Positions 17,461-28,335 of a stretch of DNA of 64,000 bases are shown one piece after another; position 1 is the first letter of the stretch; each line of letters opens with the position of its first letter. The DNA comes from Nocardia brasiliensis NBRC 14402. GTDB lineage: Bacteria > Actinomycetota > Actinomycetes > Mycobacteriales > Mycobacteriaceae. The position numbers and the translations under genes are program-made. The stretch is taken from the NCBI RefSeq assembly GCF_000308475.2, contig NZ_BAFT02000038.1, positions 186,001 to 250,000 of the forward strand, written 5' to 3'. The notes beneath the pieces are model-generated. The model was not told where the DNA came from. It worked only from the letters and a program-made list of their open reading frames with translations, and searched no databases.

Positions 17461-18006
17461 GCCCGTGCCGGGAACGCCCACCACATGATCGACAGAGCTG
17501 GCCGAGACAGTTGCCCGGATCCGTGCGCGATAGCAGGCCAGCGCGGCTGCCACGGCGAACAGCGCGGTGAGCGCCGCCGCCAGGATGCGCAATCCCTGCC
17601 CGAACTGGAACTCGGTTGCGGCACGCTGGATCTCGTCCAGCGTGTGCTCGGCTCGATCGTCGAACAGGATCGAGGCCCGCGGCCACTGGTACAGGATCGA
17701 GAGCAGGAACTGGCCGCTCACCAACGACGCCAGCGACAGCGCCAGCCATCGCCTGCCCGATCGCGCCCACAGCGCCGCCGCACCGGCGAGCAGCGCGCAC
17801 AACGTCAACGCCGCGCCGAGCGGACGCATCACATCGCCCACGGCGACCACGCTCATGAATTGCTCGGTCAGGACCAGCGAGTCGGGGACATCCCGAAAGA
17901 TGTTGGGGTACAGAAAGATCGTTTCCGCCGCGGTCGTCGCGAAGGCGAAGCACGCGAGCACCGCGTAACCCGTCAGCACGACCGAGGCAATGGTGCCGCG
18001 TCGCAT
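17458..18006 (-). CDS. hypothetical membrane protein next to MarR regulator
   Basis: The 182-residue product has hydrophobic segments near IASVVLTGYAVLACFAFATT, PLGAALTLCALLAGAAALW, WLALSLASLVSGQFLLSIL and GLRILAAALTALFAVAAALA, with the outside loop EFQFGQGL. Four helices are likely. GGAGGGCGCC precedes the ATG at 18006. It ends 10 nt before the MarR start on the same strand, so the two form an operon. I do not recognise the family; a small integral membrane protein under MarR control is the most that can be said. Confidence 0.75.
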   Translation of the reverse strand: MRRGTIASVVLTGYAVLACFAFATTAAETIFLYPNIFRDVPDSLVLTEQFMSVVAVGDVMRPLGAALTLCALLAGAAALWARSGRRWLALSLASLVSGQFLLSILYQWPRASILFDDRAEHTLDEIQRAATEFQFGQGLRILAAALTALFAVAAALACYRARIRATVSASSVDHVVGVPGTG

Positions 18007-18208
18007 GGCGCCCTCCTCGAATCGACCGTAGCCGCGGGCGGGCGCGCGCGGATCCGGTGTGGTCCCGGATATTCGGCGCAGGGCACTCAGGGTCTACCCG
18101 GAGACCGTGATCGCGAGCAACGGGCACCGGACCGGCCCGCGGGCCGGTAGTGTCTCGCCTCGGCGCTCATTCCGATCGCCTATTCCCTACTCCCCCTGGG
18201 GTTCCCGT

Positions 18209-18670
18209 ATGTCACGTTCGACTCTTGCTGCCCTGTCCGCCCTTTCGGCAGCCTGCTGCCTCGTGGGTCTCGCCACCGCGCCGACCGCCGCGGCCGCACC
18301 GCCCGAGGAGGCCCGGCTGGCCGGGTGCGAATTCGGCCGGATCGCGGGCACCTACGACTACGCGAACTTCGGCGAGCATGCCGGGCGCATGCTCGACGTC
18401 ACCACCGGCGGGTTGCACGACGAGTTCGAGCGGGCCAGGCCGACGATCCTGGACACGCTCGCCGCCAATCACACCAAGGCGGAGGTCAATTCGGTGGACT
18501 GCCGTGTCGTGTCCGGCGACGCGAACCAGGCCGACGTCACGCTCACCGTGGTGCAGACCACGACCGGTGACGCCACCGAGGGCATGCCCAAGACCAACAA
18601 GATGTCGCTGCTGGTCACCGTCGTGAACGCGGACGGCCGGTGGTTGGTCAACCGGGCCGAGACCGACTGA
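18209..18670 (+). CDS. secreted protein resembling the C-terminal domain of Mce-associated proteins
   Basis: The ATG at 18209 starts a clear Sec signal peptide (MSRSTLAALSALSAACCLVG, then APTAAAAP cleavage region), giving a mature protein of about 120 residues. It holds GCEFGRIAGTYDYANFGEHA, FERARPTILDTLAANHTKAEV, the Cys in VDCRVVSG, ADVTLTVVQTTTG and the final WLVNRAETD. This NTF2-like pattern resembles Mce-associated proteins, but I cannot confirm it without a search. The two Cys residues may form a disulfide. It is the only plus-strand gene inside the his region and ends 2 nt before the hisH stop. Confidence 0.75.
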   Translation: MSRSTLAALSALSAACCLVGLATAPTAAAAPPEEARLAGCEFGRIAGTYDYANFGEHAGRMLDVTTGGLHDEFERARPTILDTLAANHTKAEVNSVDCRVVSGDANQADVTLTVVQTTTGDATEGMPKTNKMSLLVTVVNADGRWLVNRAETD

Positions 18671-18672
18671 CC

Positions 18673-19308
18673 CTAGAGCGACTGCACCCAGTTGCGCAGC
18701 AGCTGGGCGCCGGCGTCGCCGGACTTTTCCGGGTGGAACTGGGTCGCCGAGAGCGCCCCGTTCTCCACCGCGGCGAGGAACGGCACGCCGTGCTCGGCCC
18801 AGGTGAGTTTGGGCGCGGCGAAGTGCTGGCCGGGGGGCAGCTCCCAGGTCTGCGCGGCGTAGGAGTGCACGAAGTAGAAACGGGTTTCGGCGTCCATGCC
18901 CGCGAACAGCATGCTGTCGGCCGGCGCGGCGACGGTGTTCCAGCCCATGTGCGGCAGCACCGGGGCGGCCAGGCGTTCCACCGTGCCCGGCCATTCCGCG
19001 CAGCCCTCGGTCTGCACGCCGAACTCGACCCCGCGCTCGAACAGGATCTGCATACCGACGCAGATGCCGAGCACCGGCCTGCCGCCCGCGAGCCGCTGAC
19101 CGATCATCCGCTCCCCGCGCACCGCGCGCAGTCCGGCCATGCACGCGGCATACGCGCCGACGCCGGGGACGACGAGACCATCTGCGGCCAACGCGATTTC
19201 GGGGTCGGCGGTCACTTCCACCTTGGCCCCCGCCCGGGCCAGCGCCCGCTCGGCCGAGTGCAGATTGCCGGAGCCGTAGTCCAGCAGCGCGACAGATTTC
19301 AGGCTCAC
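18673..19308 (-). CDS. hisH: imidazole glycerol phosphate synthase glutaminase subunit
   Basis: HisH releases ammonia from glutamine for HisF. The 211-residue class I amidotransferase shows [43 protein letters not shown] with catalytic Cys83, [15 protein letters not shown] and the TQFHPEKSG His/Glu of the triad. Its start overlaps the hisB stop by 4 nt. Downstream, hisA is 1.7 kb away because of the inserted MarR pair and secreted-protein gene, so hisH may end one transcript. Confidence 0.97.
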   Translation of the reverse strand: MSLKSVALLDYGSGNLHSAERALARAGAKVEVTADPEIALAADGLVVPGVGAYAACMAGLRAVRGERMIGQRLAGGRPVLGICVGMQILFERGVEFGVQTEGCAEWPGTVERLAAPVLPHMGWNTVAAPADSMLFAGMDAETRFYFVHSYAAQTWELPPGQHFAAPKLTWAEHGVPFLAAVENGALSATQFHPEKSGDAGAQLLRNWVQSL

Positions 19309-19922
19309 AGCGTCCCCTTGGTGGACGGCACACCCTGTACCCGCGGATCGAGTTCGACCGCGGCGCGCAAAGCCCGTGCCACCGCCTTGAATTCGGCCTC
19401 GGTGACGTGGTGCTGGTCGCGGCCGTAGAGCACGCGGACGTGCAGCGCGATCCGCGCGTTCAACGCGATCGATTCGAAGACGTGCCGGTTCAGCACCGTC
19501 GAATACGGCGCGCCGGGGCCGGAACCCGGGATGACCGCGTGCAGCAGGTGTTCCGGCTCGCCGGTGTGCACACAGTACGGCCGCCCGGACACGTCCACCG
19601 CGGCGTGCGCCAAGGTCTCGTCCATCGGGATGTAGGCGTCACCGAAGCGGCGGATACCGGCCTTGTCGCCCAAGGCCTTGCCCAGCGCCTGACCGAACAC
19701 GATCGCGGTGTCCTCGACCGTGTGGTGCGCCTCGATCTCGATATCCCCCTCGGCCCGCACGGTCAGATCGAAGCTGGCGTGGGCGCCGAGCGCGGTCAGC
19801 ATGTGGTCGTAGAACGGGACGCCGGTGGCGATCTCGGTCTTGCCGGTCCCGTCGAGGTCCAGCTCCACCACGATGCTGGATTCCTTGGTGATGCGCTCCA
19901 CCCGCGCGGTTCGGTTCGTCAT
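19305..19922 (-). CDS. hisB: imidazoleglycerol-phosphate dehydratase
   Basis: HisB dehydrates imidazole glycerol phosphate. The 205-residue protein shows [51 protein letters not shown] (metal-binding His), [24 protein letters not shown] and [20 protein letters not shown]. The ATG at 19922 has GGAGGAA just upstream and matches family length; an ATG eight codons earlier overlaps the hisC stop (ATGA) and is an alternative. It is monofunctional, with no phosphatase domain. Confidence 0.96.
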   Translation of the reverse strand: MTNRTARVERITKESSIVVELDLDGTGKTEIATGVPFYDHMLTALGAHASFDLTVRAEGDIEIEAHHTVEDTAIVFGQALGKALGDKAGIRRFGDAYIPMDETLAHAAVDVSGRPYCVHTGEPEHLLHAVIPGSGPGAPYSTVLNRHVFESIALNARIALHVRVLYGRDQHHVTEAEFKAVARALRAAVELDPRVQGVPSTKGTL

Positions 19923-19942
19923 TGCTTCCTCCACAGGCGGAT

Positions 19943-22429
<2,487 letters not shown>

Positions 22430-22529
22430 TCAGCTGATCCGCAACAGGAAAGTTGCAGCTACCAGCCTAGTGGGCCGACGCCACCCGTTATCCGCCCGGT
22501 CCACTCAGGTGTCACCGCGCACCTCCCGG

Positions 22530-22774
22530 CACGCTGATCGGCGTCGCCGCCCTGGGCCTCCCCGAACACCGCGTCGAGGTGGCTGCCGTCGCGATCCTCG
22601 CACGATTCCGAGTTGGTCACTTGATCACCAGGTAATCCTGGCGGTGGGATCTCGGCCGATGCCGCCACCATCACCTGGTGATCAGCTGACCAGAAGTTTC
22701 CGAGCGCCGTGAGTCCGGGTCGGCACCCTCGCTGCACGTCGTCGCCGCCGTTCGTGCCACGCTGATCCGCGTCG
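22530..22774. repeat. 17-bp direct repeats bracketing a long palindrome in the hisD upstream region
   Basis: CACGCTGATCGGCGTCG (22530-22546) and CACGCTGATCCGCGTCG (22758-22774) differ by one base and bracket the palindrome at 22614-22692. The gap between hisD and the kinase gene (22411-22881) contains no credible gene; the repeats are its only structure. Confidence 0.55.
22614..22692. repeat. large imperfect palindrome, 31-bp arms
   Basis: Left arm 22614-22644 and right arm 22662-22692 pair through TGGTCA/TGACCA, TGATCACCAGGT/ACCTGGTGATCA and TGGCGG/CCGCCA, with about five mismatches and a 17-nt centre. It could be a mobile-element relic, a strong terminator, or a protein-binding site upstream of hisD. 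Confidence 0.7.
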
Positions 22775-22881
22775 AGGATCCGGGCCACGGACGGCCTCGT
22801 GACCTTCGCCCTCCCCTGACGACGAGATGCACCACACTTCGCGACCGATCGAGGGCGAGCGGTGGGTTCCGCCCCGCAGGC

Positions 22882-24621
22882 TCAGCGCGTGTCGGTGTCG
22901 ATCAAGGCGGATCCGTTGCCGGAGTTGATCATCCGCAGCGTCACCGACTTGTTCTGACCGCCGTAGGTCACACTCGCCACGTTGACCGCCACCGAGCCGT
23001 CGCCACTACCGCTGCCGCTGTCCGCGGTGTCGACGGTGTTGAAGCCGGTGAGCCGGTTCTTCGTCCAGTAGCTCTCGAAGGCCTGCTGGCCGCCGTAGAC
23101 CTGCTGGGCTGCGGGGGTCAATCGCTTCCACGCCGCCGGGAGGTCCAGATCGGACAGATTGGTGTAGAAGTCGACGACCTGGTCGATCGCCGCCCGCTGG
23201 TCGACCTTGCCCACGCTCTTGGTCTTGCCCACCGCGGCAGCGGCCGGAGTCGAACTGGTACCGCCGCTCGACACGCTCGAGCTAGGCGGATTCGCCTGCA
23301 CCACGGGCTGATTCGTGTCCTCGCGGGACATCGCGGCGATGCTCACCGCGACGGCGGCGATGATTCCGCCGATCAGCGCGCCGACCAGGACGGCCTTGCG
23401 CTTGCTGCCGGATTTGCGCGGCGCCGGGCGCGGCTGGGTGGCGGTGCGCGGGTGCGCGGCGGTGTTGTGCTGCGGCGGACGCGGCGCGGGCCGCTGCCTG
23501 GCCTGGCGGTCGGGCGCGTGCTGCCGGTCGGGCGGGAGTGGCCGCTCGGCCGGATGGTGCGTGGCGCCCGAGACCGCCGACGGACGCAGCGCGCGGGTCG
23601 CCGATTCCGGTGCGCCGTTGCGGCGGCGCACGAAAGCCTCACTGGCGGGCACGAATCCGGCGGCCACCGGCGCCGGACCGGAGTCGGCGAACGCGGCGAG
23701 GTGATCGAGCGCCGCGCGCATGGTCGGCCGGTCCTGCGGGTCCGGGCTGAGCAGGTCGAGCAGGAAATCCGTGGCCGGGCCGGCATTACGCGGTTCGCTG
23801 ACCTGACCGTTGGCGGCGGCGTACAGCACCGCGAGCGGGTTCGCGTTCGCGCCGTACGGCGGCTCGCCCTCCAGCGCGTGGAAAAGCGTTGCGCCCAAAG
23901 CGAACACGTCCGAGGCGGGGGTCGGGTCGGCGCCGCGCGCCATCTCGGGCGCGAGATAGGCGGCGGTGCCGCAGATCAGGCCGGTCTCGGTGAGCGTGAC
24001 GTCGCCCGCGGCACGGGAGATGCCGAAGTCGGTGATCTTCACGGTGCCGTGATCGTCGAGCAAGATGTTGCCCGGCTTGACGTCCCGGTGCACGATGCCG
24101 GCCTGATGCGCGGCGATCAGCGCCGAGGCGACCTGCTCACCGATGCGGGCGACGTGGGTCAGCGGCAACGGCCCCTGAGTGGAGAGCACCGCGGCCAGGC
24201 TGTTGGATTTCAGGTACTCCATCACCAGGCACGGGTCGCCCTGATGTTCGGTGATGTCGAACACGACGATCGCATTGGGATGCTGGAAGCGGGCGGCGTT
24301 GCGGGCCTCCCGGATCGCACGCTGCCGGACCACGTCACGCTCGGCCTCGGGCAGACTCGGCTTGATGTGGATCTGCTTGACGGCCACCGAGCGTTGCAGG
24401 CGCTCATCGATGGCACGCCAAACCACGCCTGTGCCGCCGCTACCAATCCGCTCGACCAGGCGGTAATGCTCCGCGATCAACTGACCGGTATCGATGGCGC
24501 CTACTCCGAACCTTCTCGAAATCGTGACATTCCGCTTATTGCTTACTGACGCGGTCCGGGGACGAGTGTAGCGGGCCGCGGAACTTCCGCGCTCCTCAGC
24601 ATGGGCGAATTCTGCGCCCAC
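22882..24621 (-). CDS. transmembrane serine/threonine protein kinase
   Basis: A PknB-type kinase: glycine loop IGSGGTGVVW, Lys82 in VAVKQ (numbering from 24621), catalytic HRDVKPGN with Asp180, DFG at 198-200, APE and a kinase domain ending near residue 290. A Pro/Arg/Gln-rich linker, one TM segment (AVLVGALIGGIIAAVAVSIAAM) and an extracytoplasmic NTF2-like domain with WKRLTPAAQQVYGGQQAFESYW follow. The start is unsure: the ATG at 24621 lies upstream of a TACACT -10 element (24565-24570). The only canonical in-frame start after it and before the kinase domain is TTG at 24480 (LIAEHYRLVERIG). Confidence 0.85.
   Translation of the reverse strand: MGAEFAHAEERGSSAARYTRPRTASVSNKRNVTISRRFGVGAIDTGQLIAEHYRLVERIGSGGTGVVWRAIDERLQRSVAVKQIHIKPSLPEAERDVVRQRAIREARNAARFQHPNAIVVFDITEHQGDPCLVMEYLKSNSLAAVLSTQGPLPLTHVARIGEQVASALIAAHQAGIVHRDVKPGNILLDDHGTVKITDFGISRAAGDVTLTETGLICGTAAYLAPEMARGADPTPASDVFALGATLFHALEGEPPYGANANPLAVLYAAANGQVSEPRNAGPATDFLLDLLSPDPQDRPTMRAALDHLAAFADSGPAPVAAGFVPASEAFVRRRNGAPESATRALRPSAVSGATHHPAERPLPPDRQHAPDRQARQRPAPRPPQHNTAAHPRTATQPRPAPRKSGSKRKAVLVGALIGGIIAAVAVSIAAMSREDTNQPVVQANPPSSSVSSGGTSSTPAAAAVGKTKSVGKVDQRAAIDQVVDFYTNLSDLDLPAAWKRLTPAAQQVYGGQQAFESYWTKNRLTGFNTVDTADSGSGSGDGSVAVNVASVTYGGQNKSVTLRMINSGNGSALIDTDTR
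24565..24570 (-). promoter_or_regulatory. -10 element for the kinase gene
   Basis: TACACT on the minus strand. If used, translation must start downstream of about 24557, excluding the first ~22 codons of the longest frame. Confidence 0.4.
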
Positions 24622-24636
24622 ATCGCGGTGCGGCGA

Positions 24637-26388
24637 CTAGCGCACCGCGCGCAGCATCCGGCCCGCGGCGTCGACGGCGGGGCCAGAACTGTTGGCATCA
24701 TTGATGAACACGGCAAATGCCAGGTCATCCGCGATCCCGACGAACCAGCCGTGCGCGTGCTTGTCGTCGATGAACTCCGCGGTCCCGGTCTTGCCGAGCA
24801 AACCGGGAATATCGCGCAACTGCGTGGCGGTGCCCGAGGTCACGGTCTCCCGCATCATCGTCTTCACCTGCTCGACGACGGTGGCGGGCAACGGCGCGGG
24901 CGTCTTGTCCGCGGTGCCGGGTTTGCCCTTGACGATCGCCGGCGCGGGCGCCGAGCCGTGCGCGATCGACGCGGCGACCAGCGCCATGCCGAACGGCGTT
25001 GCGGTGACTTGTCCTTGGCCGATGGCGGATTCGACGCGCAGGGTGGGGGTGTCGGCCGGCGGGACCTTACCGGTGACGGTGGTCAAACCCGGTGTGACGT
25101 AGTCGATGCCGAGCCCGAGCTGCGCGGCGGCGGCGGTCAGCGCGTCGGCGGGCAGCTTCACCGCGAGCGCGCCCATGGTCGTGTTGCAGGAACGCGCGAA
25201 CGCGGTGTGCAGGGGTACCGAGCCGAGGTCGAAGTTGTTGTCGTTGGGGATGCGGCGGCCCTCGATGGTCGCGACGCCCGGGCAGGGCAGCACCGTATCC
25301 GGGGTCACCGTGCCCGCCTCGAGCGCGGCGGAGACGGTCACCGTCTTGAACGTCGAACCGGGCGGGTACAGGCCGGTGAGCGCGATCGGGCCCTGGGCGT
25401 CGGCGGCATCGTTCTGCGCGACCGCGACGACGTTGCCGGTGGAGGGTTGCAGGGCGACGATCGCAGCCGGTTGGGTGATCGGCGCCAGCGCCGCCTCCGC
25501 CGCGTGCTGCAGGTCGATGTTCAGCGTGGTCGCGATATCGGTGGTCGGCTTCGCGTCCCGGCCGCCGACCCGTTGCGTGCCCTGCGCGGTCTGCGCGCGC
25601 ACCGCCCAGCCCGCGTTCTCGTCGGCGGTCTGCTGCCAGAGTTGGGTGAGACCGGACAGCACCGGCGAGGACAGCGCCTTGTCCGTGGTGAGCAGCCGGG
25701 TCTGCGGGGCGAGCGTGACGCCGGGCAGTGCGGCCAGCTGTGCCTGGATCGGCGCGATATCCGCATCGCGCAAACTGATCGCGGTGATCGGCTTGCCCTG
25801 GGCCGCAGCGAGTTCCGATTGCAGCGAGGCGGCGGTGATACCCGGCGAGATCGGACCGAGCAAGCCGGCCAGTGCGCCGGTGTCGGCGCCGGGGCTCACA
25901 TTGACCAGCGTGACCACCTGCTGGGTCATCAGGTCCCCGCCGCTGGCATCGAGCACCCGGGCGGGCTGCGGGTAGACCGGGCTGTAGGACAGCGGCCCCG
26001 CCGCGAGACCGGGCGCGACCGTGTCCGGATTCCAGGCGATCTTCCAGCCGTCGCCGCGGTCGTTCGCGGCACCGGTCGTGGTGTAGGTCCACTCGGACTT
26101 GCCGTCCTTGCCGAGCTTCCAGGTGGCGGCCAGGCTGAAGGTGTTCTGGTCGATCGCACGGACATCGAACTTCACCTCCTTGCCCAGGCCGTCGTAGAGC
26201 TTGCCCAGGGTGTCGGTGGCCTTCGCCGGATCGTCGGTGAGGTCGGCCGCCGCGGCGATATCGTCGCGGGTCAGCGCGTCGGCGAACTGGCCGGCGACCG
26301 TGTCGGGCTGGTCCGGTCCGGACGAGCAGGCGGCGAGCACGAGCGCGGGTGCGGCGAACAGGACGAGGCACTTCCGGTGGGTACGCAC
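24637..26388 (-). CDS. penicillin-binding lipoprotein, class B-like transpeptidase
   Basis: The GTG at 26388 starts a lipoprotein signal (VRTHRKCLVLFAAPALVLAA, lipid Cys21). Residues ~25-140 are a MecA N-terminal/NTF2-like domain, then a dimerisation region and the transpeptidase domain. That domain has STFK (Ser345-Lys348), SCN (400-402) and KTGTAE (533-538) active-site motifs. It would cross-link peptidoglycan outside the membrane, with reduced or no beta-lactam sensitivity possible. M. tuberculosis has a similar lipoprotein PBP (Rv2864c). It lies 15 nt upstream of the kinase frame on the same strand, suggesting shared regulation of wall growth. Confidence 0.92.
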   Translation of the reverse strand: MRTHRKCLVLFAAPALVLAACSSGPDQPDTVAGQFADALTRDDIAAAADLTDDPAKATDTLGKLYDGLGKEVKFDVRAIDQNTFSLAATWKLGKDGKSEWTYTTTGAANDRGDGWKIAWNPDTVAPGLAAGPLSYSPVYPQPARVLDASGGDLMTQQVVTLVNVSPGADTGALAGLLGPISPGITAASLQSELAAAQGKPITAISLRDADIAPIQAQLAALPGVTLAPQTRLLTTDKALSSPVLSGLTQLWQQTADENAGWAVRAQTAQGTQRVGGRDAKPTTDIATTLNIDLQHAAEAALAPITQPAAIVALQPSTGNVVAVAQNDAADAQGPIALTGLYPPGSTFKTVTVSAALEAGTVTPDTVLPCPGVATIEGRRIPNDNNFDLGSVPLHTAFARSCNTTMGALAVKLPADALTAAAAQLGLGIDYVTPGLTTVTGKVPPADTPTLRVESAIGQGQVTATPFGMALVAASIAHGSAPAPAIVKGKPGTADKTPAPLPATVVEQVKTMMRETVTSGTATQLRDIPGLLGKTGTAEFIDDKHAHGWFVGIADDLAFAVFINDANSSGPAVDAAGRMLRAVR

Positions 26389-26438
26389 CCCGCCGACTGT
26401 AACGGCAGGTAGTTCCGGATGGCAGCTGCGACGCCCGG

Positions 26439-27305
26439 TCACCGCCGCTGCCAGTCCCCCTCGGCCAGCTTCGCGGCGTCGGCCTCGGTGAGGTCGATGT
26501 CGAACAGTTCGGACAGGACCTTCGGCACCTCGGACACCTCGATCTCCCGGGTGTCGCTGCTGCCGTCCGGGCGCGTGGTGACCACGGTGGTGCCGTCGAT
26601 CATGTGGTCGGCGTCGGGCAGGAAGCGGTGCGCGTACGGCCGCGTGGTGAACGGCGAACGCGGCGAGGTGGAGACGAAGTGGTTGCCGACCGCGAAGTCG
26701 ATCCGGTACTGCGGCGTGGTCGCGAAGGTGTAGCGGTCGATCCACCCGTCCTTGCCGAACTGGTGCAGCACCCAACGGTCACTGTCCAGTTCACCGCGCG
26801 TGTGTTCCAGCCGGAACCGCCACGCACCGGCACTGAATTCACCGGTCTCCGTCGACAATTCGTAGGGCTCCAGCGGGCCGGAGCCGAAACCGACGTCGAC
26901 CAGCCAGACCCGGTCGTCGTCCGCGGTCGTCACGCGCAGCAGCGCGTGCGTGGCCGGACGCAGCCCCTGCTCGGCGCCCATCGTCACCCGGCCGTTGAAG
27001 GCGATGATGTCGTATCCGAGGCGTTCCAGCACCGCCGCGAACAAAGTGACGTGCTCATAGCAGTAGCCGCCGCGGCGTTGCCGAATCAGCTTCTCCTGCA
27101 AGGACTCCAGATCGAGCAGCACCGGCCTGCCGAGGATGATCTCCAGGTTCTCGAACGGAATCGTGGTGGTGTGCAACCGCACCAGCTCCCGCAACGTCCG
27201 CAATGTCGGGGCGCGCTCCCCGTCGAAGCCGATCCGGGCCAGATACCCGTCGAGATCCAGCTCGGCGTTGTTCCAGTGGTAGGCCGGATCGGTCGGCTTC
27301 GTCAT
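26439..27305 (-). CDS. nat: arylamine N-acetyltransferase
   Basis: NAT transfers acetyl or propionyl groups from CoA to arylamines; in mycobacteria it belongs to a cholesterol-catabolism cluster and acetylates isoniazid. The 288-residue protein shows YLARIGFDGERAPTLRTL, HTTTIPFENLEIILG, RQRRGGYCYEHVTLFA with Cys82, PATHALLRV with His120 and LVDVGFG with Asp137, a complete catalytic triad. GTGAGGG precedes the ATG. There are no sterol genes nearby, so a standalone detoxifying or acyl-transfer role is as likely. Confidence 0.95.
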   Translation of the reverse strand: MTKPTDPAYHWNNAELDLDGYLARIGFDGERAPTLRTLRELVRLHTTTIPFENLEIILGRPVLLDLESLQEKLIRQRRGGYCYEHVTLFAAVLERLGYDIIAFNGRVTMGAEQGLRPATHALLRVTTADDDRVWLVDVGFGSGPLEPYELSTETGEFSAGAWRFRLEHTRGELDSDRWVLHQFGKDGWIDRYTFATTPQYRIDFAVGNHFVSTSPRSPFTTRPYAHRFLPDADHMIDGTTVVTTRPDGSSDTREIEVSEVPKVLSELFDIDLTEADAAKLAEGDWQRR

Positions 27306-27481
27306 CGCACCCTCACTTCGTCGTCGGTGTAATCACGTCAACCCCGGGTGGTCATGATCATGTTCCCACTTTCCCAGAGCCCGTCCCTGTGGGATCCGCC
27401 ATGGTGGCGGGCGGAATATCCGGTCCGGCGCCGCGGTGGGCCGGACCGGCGATCTCCCGCCGCACCGACTCGGCGGGGCGA

Positions 27482-27697
27482 GACAGTAGTGCCGAGATGG
27501 CGGCGTTGCGCGGTCGTCAGCGGATCGAAAACGAGACGGCGCACCTGCGCGACATGTCCCGGCGCGCTGTCGACCACCTGCTTGCAGCCCGCCTCGGCCA
27601 AGGTGTAGCGGCCGTCGCCAGGGTCGGTCCGGCGCAGGATCCACGCGCGGGCCTCGAAGCGGTCCATCAACTTCGACAGTCGCGGAAGTGTGCTGTC
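27482..27697 (-). pseudogene. remnant of a MarR family regulator gene
   Basis: The minus strand encodes DSTLPRLSKLMDRFEARAWI, RRTDPGDGRYTLAEAGCKQV and VDSAPGHVAQVRRLVFDPLT. This is the recognition helix, wing and dimerisation helix of a MarR protein. The N-terminal half is missing (upstream codons are Pro/Arg-rich non-MarR sequence), the wing lacks residues normally between TL and TEAG, and the tail after RRHLGTT is unlike the family. No start codon or Shine-Dalgarno suits it. The rest of 27306-27815 holds only this remnant and a terminator. Confidence 0.65.
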
Positions 27698-27735
27698 GCA
27701 ACCGAAACCCCATCTTTTGTGGAGCTTCGAGGACG

Positions 27736-27766
27736 CCAACGGCCCGAGATAGCCTCGGGCCGTTGG
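27736..27766 (-). terminator. strong hairpin terminator of the DUF4870 gene
   Basis: Perfect 13-bp arms CCAACGGCCCGAG/CTCGGGCCGTTGG with a 5-nt loop, 50 nt past the DUF4870 stop; no U-tract on either side. Confidence 0.75.
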
Positions 27767-27815
27767 TCTTCGGGATGCGGTGCGGCGCGGCGTCGATGGG
27801 GGACGCGGGGCGCAG

Positions 27816-28214
27816 TTAATTGATCGAGTCGGCCAGGCGATCCGCGTACGGGGCAGTGAACCGTCCGACGAACGGCAGTTCCGCCCGGACACCGCCGGTC
27901 CCGTTCGCCTTGACCATCGCCATGATCCAGACGACGAACGAGAAAACCGCGAGCACGAGTCCGGCCAGGCTGAAGATGATCCCCAGTGCCCCGAGGAACG
28001 AGCCGATGATGCTCAACCCGATATTGGCCACCGAGACCGCCCCGAAGAAGACAATCGATTGCGCCGCATGGAATTTCACGTCCGGATCGTTCTTTCCCAC
28101 GAAGAGGAAGATGATCCCGGTGACCCAGCCCAGCGCGTACGACAGGATCGCACTGGTCTTCTTGTCCAGCCCGGTGGACTGCGGTCGGTTAGCGGAAGAT
28201 TGAGAAGATGTCAT
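27816..28214 (-). CDS. DUF4870 family membrane protein
   Basis: The 132-residue product matches the DUF4870/Tic20-like pattern: KTSAILSYALGWVTGIIFLF, DPDVKFHAAQSIVFFG, then two further helices (SIIGSFLGALGIIFSLAGLVLAV, SFVVWIMAMV) and the YADRLADSIN C-terminus. The ATG at 28214 (MTSSQSSANRPQ) is chosen to give the usual N-terminus; nine codons upstream another start exists. Function of the family is unknown. A strong hairpin follows. The gene is divergent from the next plus-strand gene. Confidence 0.88.
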   Translation of the reverse strand: MTSSQSSANRPQSTGLDKKTSAILSYALGWVTGIIFLFVGKNDPDVKFHAAQSIVFFGAVSVANIGLSIIGSFLGALGIIFSLAGLVLAVFSFVVWIMAMVKANGTGGVRAELPFVGRFTAPYADRLADSIN

Positions 28215-28335
28215 GGGCCGAGTACATGCCGAGCCCACCACCTACCGATCCCAACTTTCCGCCCGCGCAGCGGTCTCCACAGGGAGTTTCGAGCAGCAAC
28301 AGTTAGAGTCGATCTGCACGAAAGATGGAGTGGGC

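Noticed and set aside
22459..22788. 109-codon minus-strand frame upstream of hisD
   Set aside because: It spans the palindrome, lacks a ribosome-binding site and has no recognisable protein features.
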